Source of the DNA: Vibrio sp. SCSIO 43136
GTDB lineage: Bacteria; Pseudomonadota; Gammaproteobacteria; Enterobacterales; Vibrionaceae
NCBI RefSeq assembly: GCF_023716565.1
Contig: NZ_CP071848.1
Location: 2,232,001 to 2,296,000, forward strand
Direction: 5' to 3'
DNA length: 64,000 bases
Below, piece after piece: positions 39,199 to 49,581 of the stretch. A program made the position numbers and the translations under genes. The notes beneath the pieces are model-generated. The model did not search any database. It was not told the DNA's origin and was given only the letters and a program-made list of their open reading frames with translations. The number at the start of each line of letters is the position of its first letter. The stretch's first letter is position 1.

Positions 39199-39300
39199 AC
39201 CAAGTGTCACTCAGGAAGTAAGCCGTCCTCGGCTAGAGACTTGGTTAGGTCATACCTCAAGGTATCTCTCACCTTACAGTTCAACATGAAGTTGAATTGT
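39199..39300 (+). promoter_or_regulatory. Highly structured leader RNA upstream of the POT transporter
   Basis: Three further hairpins follow one another. First, a stem 39199-39208/39236-39245 (nine pairs, one mismatch) encloses AGCCG-TCCT-CGGCT (39221-39234). Second, AGGT/ACCT (39247-39250/39271-39274) encloses ATACC-TCAA-GGTAT (39252-39265). Third, a 10-bp stem 39276-39285/39291-39300 has one G-U pair. None is followed by a T run, so they are not plain terminators. The transporter ATG is 51 bases beyond. It may be a cis-acting regulatory RNA; I match it to no known riboswitch. Confidence 0.45.
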
Positions 39301-39350
39301 CCGTAATGTCATGATTTACGATAAAACAAATCAAGATTAAAAATCATACT

Positions 39351-40742
39351 ATGACAAACTCTAACACTGACTTTTTAGGTCACCCTAAAGGACTGTTCTT
39401 GCTGTTCAGCACAGAACTTTGGGAGCGATTCTCTTATTACGCTATGCGTGCCATCTTGGTACTTTTCCTCACCGATACCACCATTAATGGTGGTCTTGGC
39501 TGGACAACTCAAGATGCACTTCAGCTTTATGGCATTTACACCGGTTTGGTTTACATCACGCCACTGATTGGTGGCTGGATCGCAGACAATTTTTGGGGGC
39601 AACGCCGCTCCTTGCTTGTGGGCGGTTTCCTGATGGCCATCGGCCAATTCATTCTTGCCGTACCTGATAGCATGATGCCGCTGAGCGAAATCTCGATGCT
39701 TTACGTAGGCCTTGCTTTCCTCATTACAGGTAATGGCCTGTTTAAGCCAAATATCTCAACCATGGTGGGTGACCTATACCCTAATGGCGACAATCGCCGT
39801 GATGGTGCATTCACCATTTTCTATATGGGTATCAACCTGGGCGCTCTGATGTCAGGGATCGCCTCTGGCTCTGTTGCTGCAGTTTACGGCTGGAAAGCAG
39901 GCTTTTTGTTGGCGGGTATCGGTATGGTGATTAGCCTTGTGCTGCAAATGCTACTCGCAAAACCACTACTTGGTAACATCGGTATTGAACCCTCGGCCAA
40001 ACGTGCAATGGAAGGAAACAAAACCAAAGCGCCACTGACTAAAGAAGAGAAAGACCGCCTAAAGGTTATCTTAGTGATGGGGCTATTTGTGGTGGTGTTT
40101 TGGGCAGGCTTTGAACAAGCTGGCGGCCTGATGAACATCTATTCCCAAGAGTACACCAACCGTATGATTGGTGATTTTGAAGTTCCTGCGGCTTGGTTCC
40201 AGTCACTCAACCCGTTCTTTATTATTACACTTGCTCCGCTACTAGCGGCGCTATGGGTTAAGATGGGTCAACGTGAACCAAACTCACCGGTGAAGTTTGC
40301 CATGGCACTGTTCTTCCTAGCGCTTGGCTTCCTATGTATGGTCGGCGCTGTATTGGAACAAGGCGGCGACACCACAGTGAAAACTTCCATGCTTTGGCTG
40401 GTCGGTGCGTTCTTCTTCCACACTTTAGGTGAACTATGTCTTTCACCTATTGGCCTATCGATGATCACCAAACTTGCTCCGCTACGCCTTGCCTCTTTGA
40501 TGATGGGTGCTTGGTTTGGCTTCAATGCTATCGCTAACTATGTTGCGGGCTACATTGGCTCACACGTAGGAGATTTCGGCGCTATGGCGATCTTTGGTGG
40601 CATTGCCATTACCGCCACAATTTCTGGTGTGATCTTGCTGCTTTGCTCAAACAAACTGATTGAGTGGATGCACGGTGCGGAAGACAAACGTATTGTGGGT
40701 GAAGATGAGAAAGTTGAAGAACTGACAGAGCAAACCGCTTAG
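39351..40742 (+). CDS. POT/PTR2-family proton-coupled di/tripeptide transporter
   Basis: 463-residue major facilitator that imports di- and tripeptides with protons. The ExxER motif is in STELWERFSYY near the N-terminus, and the PTR2 signature region includes DLYPNGDNRRDGAFTIFYMGINLG (key residues R, D, F, Y, N, G). About 12-14 helices are apparent. It is related to E. coli DtpA/DtpB; which one cannot be told by eye. It is preceded by a structured leader and followed by a strong terminator. Confidence 0.92.
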   Translation: MTNSNTDFLGHPKGLFLLFSTELWERFSYYAMRAILVLFLTDTTINGGLGWTTQDALQLYGIYTGLVYITPLIGGWIADNFWGQRRSLLVGGFLMAIGQFILAVPDSMMPLSEISMLYVGLAFLITGNGLFKPNISTMVGDLYPNGDNRRDGAFTIFYMGINLGALMSGIASGSVAAVYGWKAGFLLAGIGMVISLVLQMLLAKPLLGNIGIEPSAKRAMEGNKTKAPLTKEEKDRLKVILVMGLFVVVFWAGFEQAGGLMNIYSQEYTNRMIGDFEVPAAWFQSLNPFFIITLAPLLAALWVKMGQREPNSPVKFAMALFFLALGFLCMVGAVLEQGGDTTVKTSMLWLVGAFFFHTLGELCLSPIGLSMITKLAPLRLASLMMGAWFGFNAIANYVAGYIGSHVGDFGAMAIFGGIAITATISGVILLLCSNKLIEWMHGAEDKRIVGEDEKVEELTEQTA

Positions 40743-40765
40743 TCAATTTTTTAGCTACATATACG

Positions 40766-40793
40766 AAGAGCTGCCCATTGGCAGCTCTTTTTG
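40766..40793 (+). terminator. Terminator of the POT transporter gene
   Basis: A 9-bp perfect stem (40767-40775/40780-40788) is followed by T5. Confidence 0.9.
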
Positions 40794-40832
40794 TATCAAG
40801 CTTTTGAGAAGAGGTTAAGACTAAGACTTAGC

Positions 40833-41792
40833 TTACAAGTACCCTTTAACCAGCTCCGCCATCATCCCGATATGATCTTCACGATCATTCAAACAAGGGA
40901 TATAGCGATAACTCTCTCCACCCGCATTCAAAAACTCTTCTTTATTCTCTTCTGCGATCTCTTCTAATGTCTCTAAACAGTCAGCAGAAAACGCTGGAGT
41001 GATAATATCAATCGACTTAGTGCCACGGGCAGGCAACCCTTGCAAAGTTTTATCGGTATAAGGTTTCAACCACTCTTCGCGACCAAATCGGGATTGATAA
41101 GCCATACCTATTTTCGACTCATCTAACCCGAGTTCTTGAGCAAGCAGCTTTGTGGTTTGCTCGCAATGTTTCGGGTAGATATCCCCTTCGTCAGCGTAGC
41201 GCTGTGGGATCCCGTGATAAGAGCAGAGCAAGTAATCACTTTGACCGTGCTGTTGCCAGTGCTCTCGAACACTGTTCGCAAGCGCCGAGATATAACCTGT
41301 ATGATCGTGATAGTCGCGGATGAAAACTAAATTAGGCACAACTTTAAGTGACTTGATTACCTTGTTCAGCCCATCGGCCACAGCCGCAGTCGTCGTGCCG
41401 GAATATTGTGGGTAAAGTGGCAGGACAATGATCTCCTCACAGCCCTGAGCACGAAGCGCTTCAACACCATTGTGTAGCGATGGCTCGCCGTAAGTCATAC
41501 CCAGTTCTACCGGAATGCCCAACTGAGTTTTTAACGCTGCGGCTTGTCGCTGAGAGTAGACCATCAATGGTGAGCCGTCTTCCATCCAAACCGATTGATA
41601 TAATTTCGCCACTTTTGGAGAACGAATCGGCAAGATGATCCCGTGTAACACTGGGCACCAAATCCAGCGTGTGGTATCTACCACCCGCTTGTCATGAAGA
41701 AATTGAGCAAGAAAAGCCTTAACAGCAGTTGCTGTTGGCGCTGATGGAGTGCCGAGATTGACTAATAGCACGCCTTTTTTATTGTTATCCAT
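40833..41792 (-). CDS. hemH: Ferrochelatase
   Basis: 319-residue enzyme that inserts iron into protoporphyrin IX, the last step of heme synthesis. The catalytic His is in [10 protein letters not shown] and the acidic metal face is in [12 protein letters not shown]. The N-terminal [12 protein letters not shown] is typical. It lies downstream of adk on the same strand with a terminator between, the E. coli-like htpG-adk-hemH order. Confidence 0.97.
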   Translation of the reverse strand: MDNNKKGVLLVNLGTPSAPTATAVKAFLAQFLHDKRVVDTTRWIWCPVLHGIILPIRSPKVAKLYQSVWMEDGSPLMVYSQRQAAALKTQLGIPVELGMTYGEPSLHNGVEALRAQGCEEIIVLPLYPQYSGTTTAAVADGLNKVIKSLKVVPNLVFIRDYHDHTGYISALANSVREHWQQHGQSDYLLCSYHGIPQRYADEGDIYPKHCEQTTKLLAQELGLDESKIGMAYQSRFGREEWLKPYTDKTLQGLPARGTKSIDIITPAFSADCLETLEEIAEENKEEFLNAGGESYRYIPCLNDREDHIGMMAELVKGYL

Positions 41793-41813
41793 GCAGAATC
41801 CTTGGCGTAGGCA

Positions 41814-41840
41814 TAAAAAAAACGACCCTAGGGTCGCTTT
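41814..41840 (-). terminator. Terminator of adk
   Basis: A perfect 14-base palindrome (41823-41836) is followed on the minus strand by T8. It lies between adk and hemH. Confidence 0.9.
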
Positions 41841-41865
41841 TTAATATATCAAACAATCGGAAAGA

Positions 41866-42534
<669 letters not shown>

Positions 42535-42705
42535 TTATACCGTTACCGATTCAGGCATCATGCCTTCATCTATTGGGTAGTTGTCGGTATAGCTTCTTTT
42601 TAGGGCGCTGACTATACCACAGTCAGTCACAAATTGATGACCTTTGGTGTAAATCCCATTCGTTACCGTGCTATATGCGGCATTTTTGGAAGAAACAGAG
42701 CAAAG

Positions 42706-42737
42706 AAGCCAGCTTGAAGTGTGCTCCAAGCTGGCTT
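42706..42737 (-). terminator. Terminator of htpG
   Basis: An 11-bp perfect stem (42706-42716/42727-42737) follows the htpG stop on the minus strand, with a modest CTTCTTTG tract. Confidence 0.7.
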
Positions 42738-42767
42738 AATCATCTTATAAGGGTTTGATAAACACTA

Positions 42768-44669
42768 TTAGGCTTTAGTCAAAAGTGTATTTACCGCACC
42801 AAGAAATTGACTTGGGTCTTCTAAAGAGCCGCGTTCCGCCAACATGGCTTGGCCTAGAAGCAGTTCTACCCAACGACCAAACTGCTCTTCGTCTGGCTCA
42901 TCTGCCATGCGCTTCACAAGGTCGTGCTCTGGGTTTATCTCGAAGATGTACTTCACTTCAGGTGCCGCTTGGCCTGCTGCTTCTAGCAGTTTCGCCATCT
43001 GCGTACCCATTTCAAAGTCGTCAGTTACAACTACCGCAGGTGTTGTTGCAAGCTTAAACGTGGTGCGAACTTCTTTAACACGCTCACCAAGGTAAGTTTT
43101 AGTGCGCTCAACCACTGATTTGAACTCTTCCTCAGTTTCTTTGTGCTTCTCTTTTTCCGCTTCGTCTTCAAACTTACTTAGATCAAGGCCAGCTTTAGTG
43201 ATTGACTGGAATTGCTTACCATCAAACTCAGTAAGGTAGTTCATTAACCACTCATCGATGCGGTCATACATCAGTACCACTTCAATGCCTTTAGCTTTGA
43301 ATTGCTCAAGGTGTGGGCTGTTCTTCGCAGCGGCGTAGCTGTCTGCAGTTAGGAAGTAAATCTTGTCTTGATCTTCCTTCATGCGAGAGACGTAATCGGC
43401 AAGAGAGACTGTCTGCTCGCTGCCTTCCACTTCTGATGAAGCAAAACGCAGTAGACCAGCAACTTTTTCTTTATTTGCGAAATCTTCAGCAGGGCCTTCT
43501 TTTAGCACCATACCGAACTCTTTCCAGAACTCTAGGTACTTGTCATGGTCGTTCTTCGCTGTCTTCTCAAGCATGCCAAGCACGCGCTTAGTACAAGCAC
43601 TGCGCAGTGACTGAGTCACTTTATTGTCTTGCAAGATTTCGCGAGATACGTTTAGCGGCAGATCGTTTGAATCTATCAGGCCACGCACGAAACGCAGGTA
43701 GCTTGGCATAAACTGCTCAGCATCATCCATGATAAACACGCGCTGTACGTAAAGCTTAAGCCCAGCACGGTGATCGCGGTTCATCATATCCCAAGGTGCT
43801 TTTGATGGAATGTATAGCAAGCTGGTGTAGTCGTTCTTACCTTCAACACGGTTGTGCGACCAAGTCATTGGGTCTGCAAAATCGTGGGATACGTGTTTAT
43901 AGAACTCTTGGTACTCTTCTTTGGTAATATCCGACTTGTTACGAGTCCAAAGTGCTTGAGCCTTGTTAATCTGCTCCCACTTGCCTTCTTTGTCGTTACC
44001 TTCTTCATCTTTCTCAATTGCCCAGATAGAAACTGGGATACCGATATGATCAGAATATTTGCCAATCACATCACGCAGGCGGTAATCGTTTAGGAACTCT
44101 TTACCTTCTTCACGCATGTGCAAGATGATGTCAGTACCACGGCTCTCTTTGGTGATGTTTTCGATGGTGTACTCACCTTCGCCTTGAGAATGCCACTGCA
44201 CTGCATCCTCGGCATTTGCACCCGCAGCACGAGTGCGAACCGTCACCGCATCTGCCACGATAAATGCAGAGTAGAAGCCAACACCGAATTGACCGATTAG
44301 TTGCGAATCTTTGCTTTGATCGTCTGAAAGCTTAGAGAAAAAGTCCGCAGTACCTGATTTGGCAATGGTGCCTAGGTGTTCAATCACGTCATCACGGCTC
44401 ATGCCGATGCCGTTATCTGAAATGGTTAAAGTGTTTTGATCTACGTTGAAAGACAGCTTCACACCAAGATCCGCATCGCCTTGGTATAGGTCTGCGTTAG
44501 ACAGTGCTTGAAAACGTAGTTTGTCCGCCGCATCCGAGGCGTTAGAGATAAGCTCTCGTAGGAAAATCTCTTTGTTTGAATACAAAGAGTGAATCATTAG
44601 GTGAAGAAGTTGTTTTACTTCTGACTGAAAGCCACGAGTTTCTTTGTTAGTGGTCACGGTATCGCTCAT
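42768..44669 (-). CDS. htpG: Chaperone HtpG (bacterial Hsp90)
   Basis: 633-residue ATP-dependent chaperone. The N-terminal ATPase carries [24 protein letters not shown] (key E, N, D), SDNGIGM and [12 protein letters not shown] middle domain with the catalytic-loop Arg region ([11 protein letters not shown]) and a C-terminal dimerisation domain follow. Length is near E. coli HtpG (624). It is divergent from toxR, as in V. cholerae, where heat shock induction of htpG was proposed to lower toxR expression. Confidence 0.98.
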   Translation of the reverse strand: MSDTVTTNKETRGFQSEVKQLLHLMIHSLYSNKEIFLRELISNASDAADKLRFQALSNADLYQGDADLGVKLSFNVDQNTLTISDNGIGMSRDDVIEHLGTIAKSGTADFFSKLSDDQSKDSQLIGQFGVGFYSAFIVADAVTVRTRAAGANAEDAVQWHSQGEGEYTIENITKESRGTDIILHMREEGKEFLNDYRLRDVIGKYSDHIGIPVSIWAIEKDEEGNDKEGKWEQINKAQALWTRNKSDITKEEYQEFYKHVSHDFADPMTWSHNRVEGKNDYTSLLYIPSKAPWDMMNRDHRAGLKLYVQRVFIMDDAEQFMPSYLRFVRGLIDSNDLPLNVSREILQDNKVTQSLRSACTKRVLGMLEKTAKNDHDKYLEFWKEFGMVLKEGPAEDFANKEKVAGLLRFASSEVEGSEQTVSLADYVSRMKEDQDKIYFLTADSYAAAKNSPHLEQFKAKGIEVVLMYDRIDEWLMNYLTEFDGKQFQSITKAGLDLSKFEDEAEKEKHKETEEEFKSVVERTKTYLGERVKEVRTTFKLATTPAVVVTDDFEMGTQMAKLLEAAGQAAPEVKYIFEINPEHDLVKRMADEPDEEQFGRWVELLLGQAMLAERGSLEDPSQFLGAVNTLLTKA

Positions 44670-44940
44670 TTTGACTCCAATATCAAAACAAATGGTTTAA
44701 TTACAAACAGATAGTATCCAATCTGGCAGCTTGCCAGATGAATGATCAATGCTTTAGATGAGAGTTAAATATGGACGATTAGTGTAAATTCAAGGTCAAA
44801 AAGCATAAAAACGCTGTTTTTTGACAATTTTTTGATTATCCTAATAGCCCCTAAAATATCAAAGAAGCTAAAAGCCTTATTAGAGGTAAGCCTTTTTGGT
44901 ATGAATTTCGACTCTTTAACCGTTAAGACGCAATTCAATA
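44670..44940. promoter_or_regulatory. htpG/toxR divergent control region
   Basis: This 271-bp AT-rich region has no gene. It contains an 8-bp inverted repeat with a 3-base spacer at 44721-44739 (ATCTGGCA and TGCCAGAT), about 50-70 bases upstream of htpG. It could be an operator or a UTR hairpin. I could not place a convincing sigma32 promoter by eye, although one is expected for htpG. Confidence 0.45.
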
Positions 44941-45801
44941 ATGAGTAATATTGGTACCAAATTCATTCTTGCTCAGAGATTTATCTTTGATCCGAACAGC
45001 AATTCTCTTGTCGATCAGCACAGTGAGAATGAAATCATTCGCTTAGGCAGCAATGAAAGCCGCATTCTGTTTATGTTGGCAGAGCGCCCTAATGAAGTTG
45101 TCACCCGCCAGCAGCTGCATGAATACGTATGGCGTGATCAAGGCTTTCAAGTCGACGACTCTAGCCTGACTCAAGCGATCTCGACGTTACGTAAAATGCT
45201 TAAAGACTCGACCAAGTCGCCACAGTTTGTCAAAACTGTGCCAAAACGTGGCTACCAACTGATCAGTAGTGTTGAGCGCTCATTGCCAAACAGCGACACA
45301 GAAGAGCCAAACGAAGAGCTAGAGTCTGACGTTATCGTTCCGAACTCAGACACTATGGCGACGGCTTCTCTAGAGGCTCCATCGCCACAGCCTGCCATCG
45401 AAGAGCGTATCGCTGTGCAACCAAAAGCGTCTCCAAAGCTTTCAAAAATGGGCATGGCGGTCGCTATTGTTGTCTCTGCGTTGATGTTTACCTTGACTTA
45501 CTTTGTGACCAAGCCGTCTCAATCCCAGTTCAATACAATAACTACGGTAGAGACCACGGTGGTTAAAACACCGATCAGTCACCCAGATATGACCATGTGG
45601 CTGCCGACGATTACTCAGTGTGTTGAGGCTTACCTAGAAAACAACGATGATGGCGGTGCACCTGTCGAAGTGATTGCCACTGGTGGTCAAAACGGACAGA
45701 TCGTTCTTAACTATATTCACGCACCTGACTCAGTGGCTGAAAATGTCACGATGAAACTCCTTGCGATTCAACCTGACTTTAACCGAGTGTGTAAACAATG
45801 A
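44941..45801 (+). CDS. toxR: Transmembrane transcriptional regulator ToxR
   Basis: 286-residue inner-membrane regulator that controls outer-membrane porins and, in pathogens, virulence genes. The N-terminal OmpR/PhoB-type winged helix (about 1-115) contains the recognition region DDSSLTQAISTLRKML and wing KTVPKRGYQL. An acidic, variable linker follows, one TM helix at about residues 170-190, and a periplasmic domain with two Cys (TQCVEAYL and NRVCKQ) that can form the redox- and bile-sensitive disulfide. The stop overlaps the toxS start (ATGA). Confidence 0.97.
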   Translation: MSNIGTKFILAQRFIFDPNSNSLVDQHSENEIIRLGSNESRILFMLAERPNEVVTRQQLHEYVWRDQGFQVDDSSLTQAISTLRKMLKDSTKSPQFVKTVPKRGYQLISSVERSLPNSDTEEPNEELESDVIVPNSDTMATASLEAPSPQPAIEERIAVQPKASPKLSKMGMAVAIVVSALMFTLTYFVTKPSQSQFNTITTVETTVVKTPISHPDMTMWLPTITQCVEAYLENNDDGGAPVEVIATGGQNGQIVLNYIHAPDSVAENVTMKLLAIQPDFNRVCKQ

Positions 45802-46340
45802 ACCATAATTTGAGCCAACGACTACCACTACTGATTGTTGCTGCTTCGATCTTGATTTGTGGTTGGATTTACCTAGGCAACGATGCAAAAACCGAGCGTA
45901 TTCTGACATCTCGTGAGTGGCAAAGTAAGTTGGTCACTCGTATCTACACTGAGCCAAATGCGGATGTTGCTGCTGAAATTGAAGTCGGCCCACTGCGTAA
46001 AGCGACAATTGATTCCAACGTAAAATACTTGCCAAATGGCAACTATCTGCGTGTTTCTCGTATCAGTCTTTATTCTGAATCATCGGAAGTTTCTTCGATC
46101 ATCAATGTGTCTGAGAACGGCTCTTGGGAGCTAAGTGACAACTACTTGTTGATTGAGCCAAGTGAGTTTAAAGACATCTCAGCAAGCCAGAGACAAGACT
46201 TTTCTGAAAAGCAGCTTAAAGTGATCACTCAGATCTTTAAGATGGATGCGCAGCAAAGCCGACGAGTGGATATCATCAATGAAAAAACTCTACTCATGAC
46301 TAGCCTTGACCATGGCTCAAACGTCTTGTACTCGCACTAA
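45798..46340 (+). CDS. toxS: ToxR-partner protein ToxS
   Basis: 180-residue membrane protein that binds and stabilises the ToxR periplasmic domain. One N-terminal TM helix (about 8-26) is followed by a periplasmic domain with TSREWQSKLVTRIYTEP and the C-terminal SLDHGSNVLYSH. It is translationally coupled to toxR and followed by a hairpin (46351-46373). Confidence 0.96.
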   Translation: MNHNLSQRLPLLIVAASILICGWIYLGNDAKTERILTSREWQSKLVTRIYTEPNADVAAEIEVGPLRKATIDSNVKYLPNGNYLRVSRISLYSESSEVSSIINVSENGSWELSDNYLLIEPSEFKDISASQRQDFSEKQLKVITQIFKMDAQQSRRVDIINEKTLLMTSLDHGSNVLYSH

Positions 46341-46350
46341 CGGAATCACT

Positions 46351-46380
46351 TAAGGGAGCATCACGCTCCCTTACTATTAT
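46351..46380 (+). terminator. Terminator of toxRS
   Basis: A 9-bp perfect stem (46351-46359/46365-46373) is followed by ACTATTAT, so it is a weak to moderate terminator. The next gene starts at 46383. Confidence 0.6.
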
Positions 46381-46382
46381 CT

Positions 46383-47147
46383 ATGGATTGGATTGACTCA
46401 TTTCTCTTACTGGCCGGTTCGCTTATCGCCAGTACCCTATCTTCCATCGCCGGTGGTGGCGCGGGCCTGTTACAATTTCCGCTACTGATTTTCCTTGGCC
46501 TCCCATTTTCAATTGCGTTAGCTACCCACAAGATAGCGACCGTTGCCATGGGGCTAGGCGCCGCTATTTCTCATCTGCGCGCTGGCACTTTATCTTTTAA
46601 GCTTTGTAGCTACCTCGTCATTTGTGGCTCACTAGGCGTGGTAATTGGTGCGAATTTAGTGGTTCTCGTGCCCGGTAAAATGGGCGAGCTAAGCCTTGGC
46701 GCTTTGATCATACTGTTAGGCTTGTATTCTCGTTTTAAATCCAGCCTAGGCCAAGAAGAGTGTGCGATTCACCGCGATCCTACGGGCTGGCTAATTGGTG
46801 GCATGGTTCTAGCGCTACTTGGCGTATTTAATGGCTCATTAACCGCAGGCTCTGGTTTGGTAGTGACACTGTTTTTAGTTCGCTGGTTTGGCTTTAGCTA
46901 TAAACAAGCAGTGGCCTTGACTCTGATTTGTGTTGGGCTGTTTTGGAACGGTGTGGGGGCAATTGCCATTATAGAAGCCGGGGTACAGCCCCATTGGCAG
47001 TGGGTACCTATCTTGCTTATCGCCTCTTTTGCTGGAGGTTGGCTCGGGGCTTATTTAACTCGTATATTGCCCAACGCATGGATAAAAATCGCCTTTGAGG
47101 TGTTGACGTTTGCCTCAGGTTTTAAACTGATCATAGGAGCGCTATAA
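46383..47147 (+). CDS. TSUP/TauE-SafE family permease
   Basis: 254-residue inner-membrane protein with about 7-8 helices in two repeats. Glycine-rich motifs SIAGGGAGLLQFPLLIFLGLP-type (key G, G, G, Q, P) near residue 20 and NGSLTAGSGLVVTLFLV near 150 mark the sulfite/organic anion exporter family. Substrate unknown. It is followed after one base by the SelW-like gene, which suggests an operon. Confidence 0.85.
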   Translation: MDWIDSFLLLAGSLIASTLSSIAGGGAGLLQFPLLIFLGLPFSIALATHKIATVAMGLGAAISHLRAGTLSFKLCSYLVICGSLGVVIGANLVVLVPGKMGELSLGALIILLGLYSRFKSSLGQEECAIHRDPTGWLIGGMVLALLGVFNGSLTAGSGLVVTLFLVRWFGFSYKQAVALTLICVGLFWNGVGAIAIIEAGVQPHWQWVPILLIASFAGGWLGAYLTRILPNAWIKIAFEVLTFASGFKLIIGAL

Positions 47148-47148
47148 G

Positions 47149-47427
47149 ATGTCGAAAGGTGTCATCAAAATCTACTACTGTCGACAGTGCAACTGGATGC
47201 TACGCGCAAGCTGGCTAAGCCAGGAACTTCTGCATACCTTTAGTGAAGATTTGGAAAGCGTTGCTTTACACCCAGACACGGGCGGACGATTTGAAATCTA
47301 TTGCGATAAGCAGTTGATTTGGGAACGAAAGCGTGACCAAGGCTTCCCAGAAGCAAAAATCCTCAAACAGAGAGTCCGGGATGTTCTATTTCCAGACAGA
47401 GACCTTGGACACGTAGATCGACATTAA
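47149..47427 (+). CDS. SelT/SelW/SelH-family (Rdx) protein
   Basis: 92-residue thioredoxin-like protein. The redox motif is CRQCNW near residue 11 (Cys in place of the selenocysteine of animal SelW). TGGRFEIYCDKQLIWERKRDQGFPE-type C-terminal features (key G, W, G, F, P, E) fit the family. The function is likely thiol redox, with the partner unknown. It is convergent with yfcE, their stops overlapping. Confidence 0.85.
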   Translation: MSKGVIKIYYCRQCNWMLRASWLSQELLHTFSEDLESVALHPDTGGRFEIYCDKQLIWERKRDQGFPEAKILKQRVRDVLFPDRDLGHVDRH

Positions 47428-47978
47428 TCGATAGAGGTTTGGCAAATCACTTCGCCATCAAGAGTGATCACTTGAAGTTGTTTATCATCAAGTAAACCGT
47501 AGCTTGGTGCGTGACCATTGCGAGGAAACGTCACCGAACCTGGATTGAAAATAAATTGCTCTCCCACTAACTCAGCGACTGGGATGTGGCTGTGGCCATG
47601 AGCAATGATATCCCGCTCATTTAACGCTGGGCGCTTGTCACTATTATACAGATGGCCGTGAGTCAAAAACATACGCTGGCCATTGGCGAGCAGTACCCAC
47701 GAATAATCCATCATCATAGGAAACGACAGAAGCATCTGGTCCACTTCACTGTCGCAATTACCGCGCACTGCAATTATCTTACGAGCATACTCATTAAGCG
47801 CTTGCGCCACTGCGGGCGGGTTATAGTGCTCTGGTACTGGATTACGAGGGCCGTGATTTAAAACATCACCCAATAAAATTAGATGCTCAGCGCCGGAGGC
47901 ATCAAATAGCGCTAGCACTTTTTCAGTTGCTGCTAAGCAGCCATGTAAATCTGAGGCGAAAAAAAGCTTCACGAACAT
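47424..47978 (-). CDS. yfcE: Phosphodiesterase YfcE
   Basis: 184-residue calcineurin-like phosphodiesterase. Metal motifs are ASDLHGC, GDVLNHGPRN, RGNCDSEVDQM, THGHLY and AHGHSHIPV, in family order. It aligns along its length with E. coli YfcE, a manganese-dependent enzyme active on model diesters. Physiological substrate unknown. E. coli yfcE has yfcH as a neighbour, and here a yfcH-type gene lies nearby at 50712. Confidence 0.92.
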   Translation of the reverse strand: MFVKLFFASDLHGCLAATEKVLALFDASGAEHLILLGDVLNHGPRNPVPEHYNPPAVAQALNEYARKIIAVRGNCDSEVDQMLLSFPMMMDYSWVLLANGQRMFLTHGHLYNSDKRPALNERDIIAHGHSHIPVAELVGEQFIFNPGSVTFPRNGHAPSYGLLDDKQLQVITLDGEVICQTSID

Positions 47979-48045
47979 TACTCACTATCTAAAACTTGTG
48001 CCAAGTTTACTCTTTTTTTCGCCTTAAGTTCCAGCCAATATCGGG

Positions 48046-48450
48046 CTAATACTCCGTCGACATACCGTTAATAACGATGTTGTTGTAACTCACCATGCCA
48101 ACCACCTTGCCGTGTTCCACCACAGGTGCCCGGCTAATACCAAATCGCTCAAACAAACGCGCACAATATTTCACATTCATATCTGATGCGACGCATAGGG
48201 CGGGCTTGGTCATGATCTCATAAATATTGGTACGCTCTGGAGAGCGATTTTTCGCCAACACCTGCTTCGCAATATCATTCATTAACACGATGCCATACTC
48301 GTCAGCATCGTAGCGCTTATCCACCAGTAAGGCTTTTACTTCATGTTTTTTCGCTAAGTTAATCGCTTCTTGAACTGTGGTGAGTCCGTCAATCACAATA
48401 TAAGTATTTGCCATCACATCTCGAACTTGCTTAATGTCCTGCATGCTCAT
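48046..48450 (-). CDS. CBS-pair protein of the DUF1538 operon
   Basis: 134 residues made of two CBS motifs (about 8-65 and 75-130), with FERFGISRAPVVEHGKVVGMVS as a clear CBS strand-helix (key residues I, R, A, P, V, G). CBS pairs usually bind adenine nucleotides and gate transporters or enzymes. It has no other domain and no membrane segment. Its ATG overlaps the PII-like stop by four bases (ATGA), so it is the last of four coupled genes. A regulatory role for the DUF1538 proteins is inferred. Confidence 0.85.
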   Translation of the reverse strand: MSMQDIKQVRDVMANTYIVIDGLTTVQEAINLAKKHEVKALLVDKRYDADEYGIVLMNDIAKQVLAKNRSPERTNIYEIMTKPALCVASDMNVKYCARLFERFGISRAPVVEHGKVVGMVSYNNIVINGMSTEY

Positions 48451-48797
48451 AGTTTTTCCTCTACAACGCTGGTCAAGGTTTCTACTTGGTGGGCAACGCC
48501 CACTGCATCTTCTACATCAATTTGTACTGCTATCCCTTGGCCGGAAGCAGAATCAAACTCCCCGACGTCAGAGATGGTTTCCAAAATATGCCGCGCCAAA
48601 TGCTCTTCAACCACAAACAGCAACACATCCTTTTGTACTTCTAGAGTTAAGCCTAGGAAAGTCCGTTTCTGCTTAAGTCCTTCGCCTCGAGCGTGGTTAA
48701 TCACCGTGGCCCCTGTCGCTCCCGCAGAGCGCGCGGCATCGAGGACTCGCTCGGTTTTCGCCTCCTCGACAAAGGCTATTATCAATTTAAAGCGCAT
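48447..48797 (-). CDS. PII-like (GlnB/GlnK fold) signalling protein
   Basis: 116 residues. The order [30 protein letters not shown] (short strand, helix, strand; key E, A, G, T), the block ARGEGLKQKR, a short T-loop-like segment, then LLFVVEEHLARHILETI and GIAVQIDVEDAVGV follows the PII fold. The T-loop is shorter than in GlnB and the uridylylated Tyr context is absent. It overlaps the upstream DUF1538 gene by 11 bases. It probably binds a small nucleotide and touches the membrane partner, as SbtB does with SbtA; that is inference. Confidence 0.7.
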   Translation of the reverse strand: MRFKLIIAFVEEAKTERVLDAARSAGATGATVINHARGEGLKQKRTFLGLTLEVQKDVLLFVVEEHLARHILETISDVGEFDSASGQGIAVQIDVEDAVGVAHQVETLTSVVEEKL

Positions 48798-49581
48798 TTT
48801 TGTTCTCCTTAGATTCTGAGCGATGGCTCAGCCACTGAGTAATTTGTGCGTATCCCATAACAGAAATAATCGGGAAAAGACTGGCAAAGGCAATCAAACC
48901 AAAACCATCGATGACTGGGTTTCGACCCGGTACCGTAGAAGCAAGGCCCAACCCAAGGGCCGTAACCAAAGGTACAGTCACTGTAGAGGTGGTTACGCCA
49001 CCAGAGTCATAAGCCAGTGGAATAATGAGTTTAGGGGCAAAATAAGTCTGAATGACCACCAGCACATAGCCGACGATGATGTAATAGTGAATAGGGTCGC
49101 CCACAACGATACGGTAGCTACCTAAAGAAATACCAACTGCAACCCCCAGTGCCACCGCAACCCGTAGCCCAGTGACCCCGATACTGCCGCCGGAGACTTG
49201 ATTGGCCTTGATCGCCACAGCAATCAGTGAAGGTTCAGCAATTGTGGTACTAAAGCCGATAAAAAAGGCAAAGATGTACACCCAGTAGTAGTCAATCCAG
49301 CTCAGACTCTCTCCGACACTGAGTTTAAACTCAGCAATAAAATCTGGCTCAGTTAGTTGGCTGGCCATGGTTTCCCCTAATGGGAACAAAGCAAGCTCTA
49401 ACCCCATTAAGAATAAAGACAAGCCAAGTATCACGTAAAAGAAGCCTAAAACCACTTTGCCAAGGTTCACTATCGGTTTGCGCAGTACAGCAAACTGGAA
49501 ACCAAAAATGATGCACGCAATAGGGATCACGTCACGGATGGTCGACAAAAAGGTGTCTATAAACATGGATAAACTGATCAT
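48787..49581 (-). CDS. DUF1538 membrane protein, second copy
   Basis: 264-residue integral membrane protein with about seven hydrophobic segments. It is clearly homologous to the gene before it in the operon: both have GLELxLFPxGE near residue 60-70, TTIAEPxLxAVA near 105-115 and [21 protein letters not shown] near 200-215, then a near-identical [16 protein letters not shown]. The two conserved Gly/Ser/Thr-rich breaks in the helices look like the broken helices of ion-coupled transporters. Function unknown. Its start overlaps the first copy by four bases. Confidence 0.8.
   Translation of the reverse strand: MISLSMFIDTFLSTIRDVIPIACIIFGFQFAVLRKPIVNLGKVVLGFFYVILGLSLFLMGLELALFPLGETMASQLTEPDFIAEFKLSVGESLSWIDYYWVYIFAFFIGFSTTIAEPSLIAVAIKANQVSGGSIGVTGLRVAVALGVAVGISLGSYRIVVGDPIHYYIIVGYVLVVIQTYFAPKLIIPLAYDSGGVTTSTVTVPLVTALGLGLASTVPGRNPVIDGFGLIAFASLFPIISVMGYAQITQWLSHRSESKENKNAL

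Noticed and set aside
42535..42729. 64-codon minus-strand frame between adk and htpG
   Set aside because: It overlaps the htpG terminator stem and has no credible start signal.
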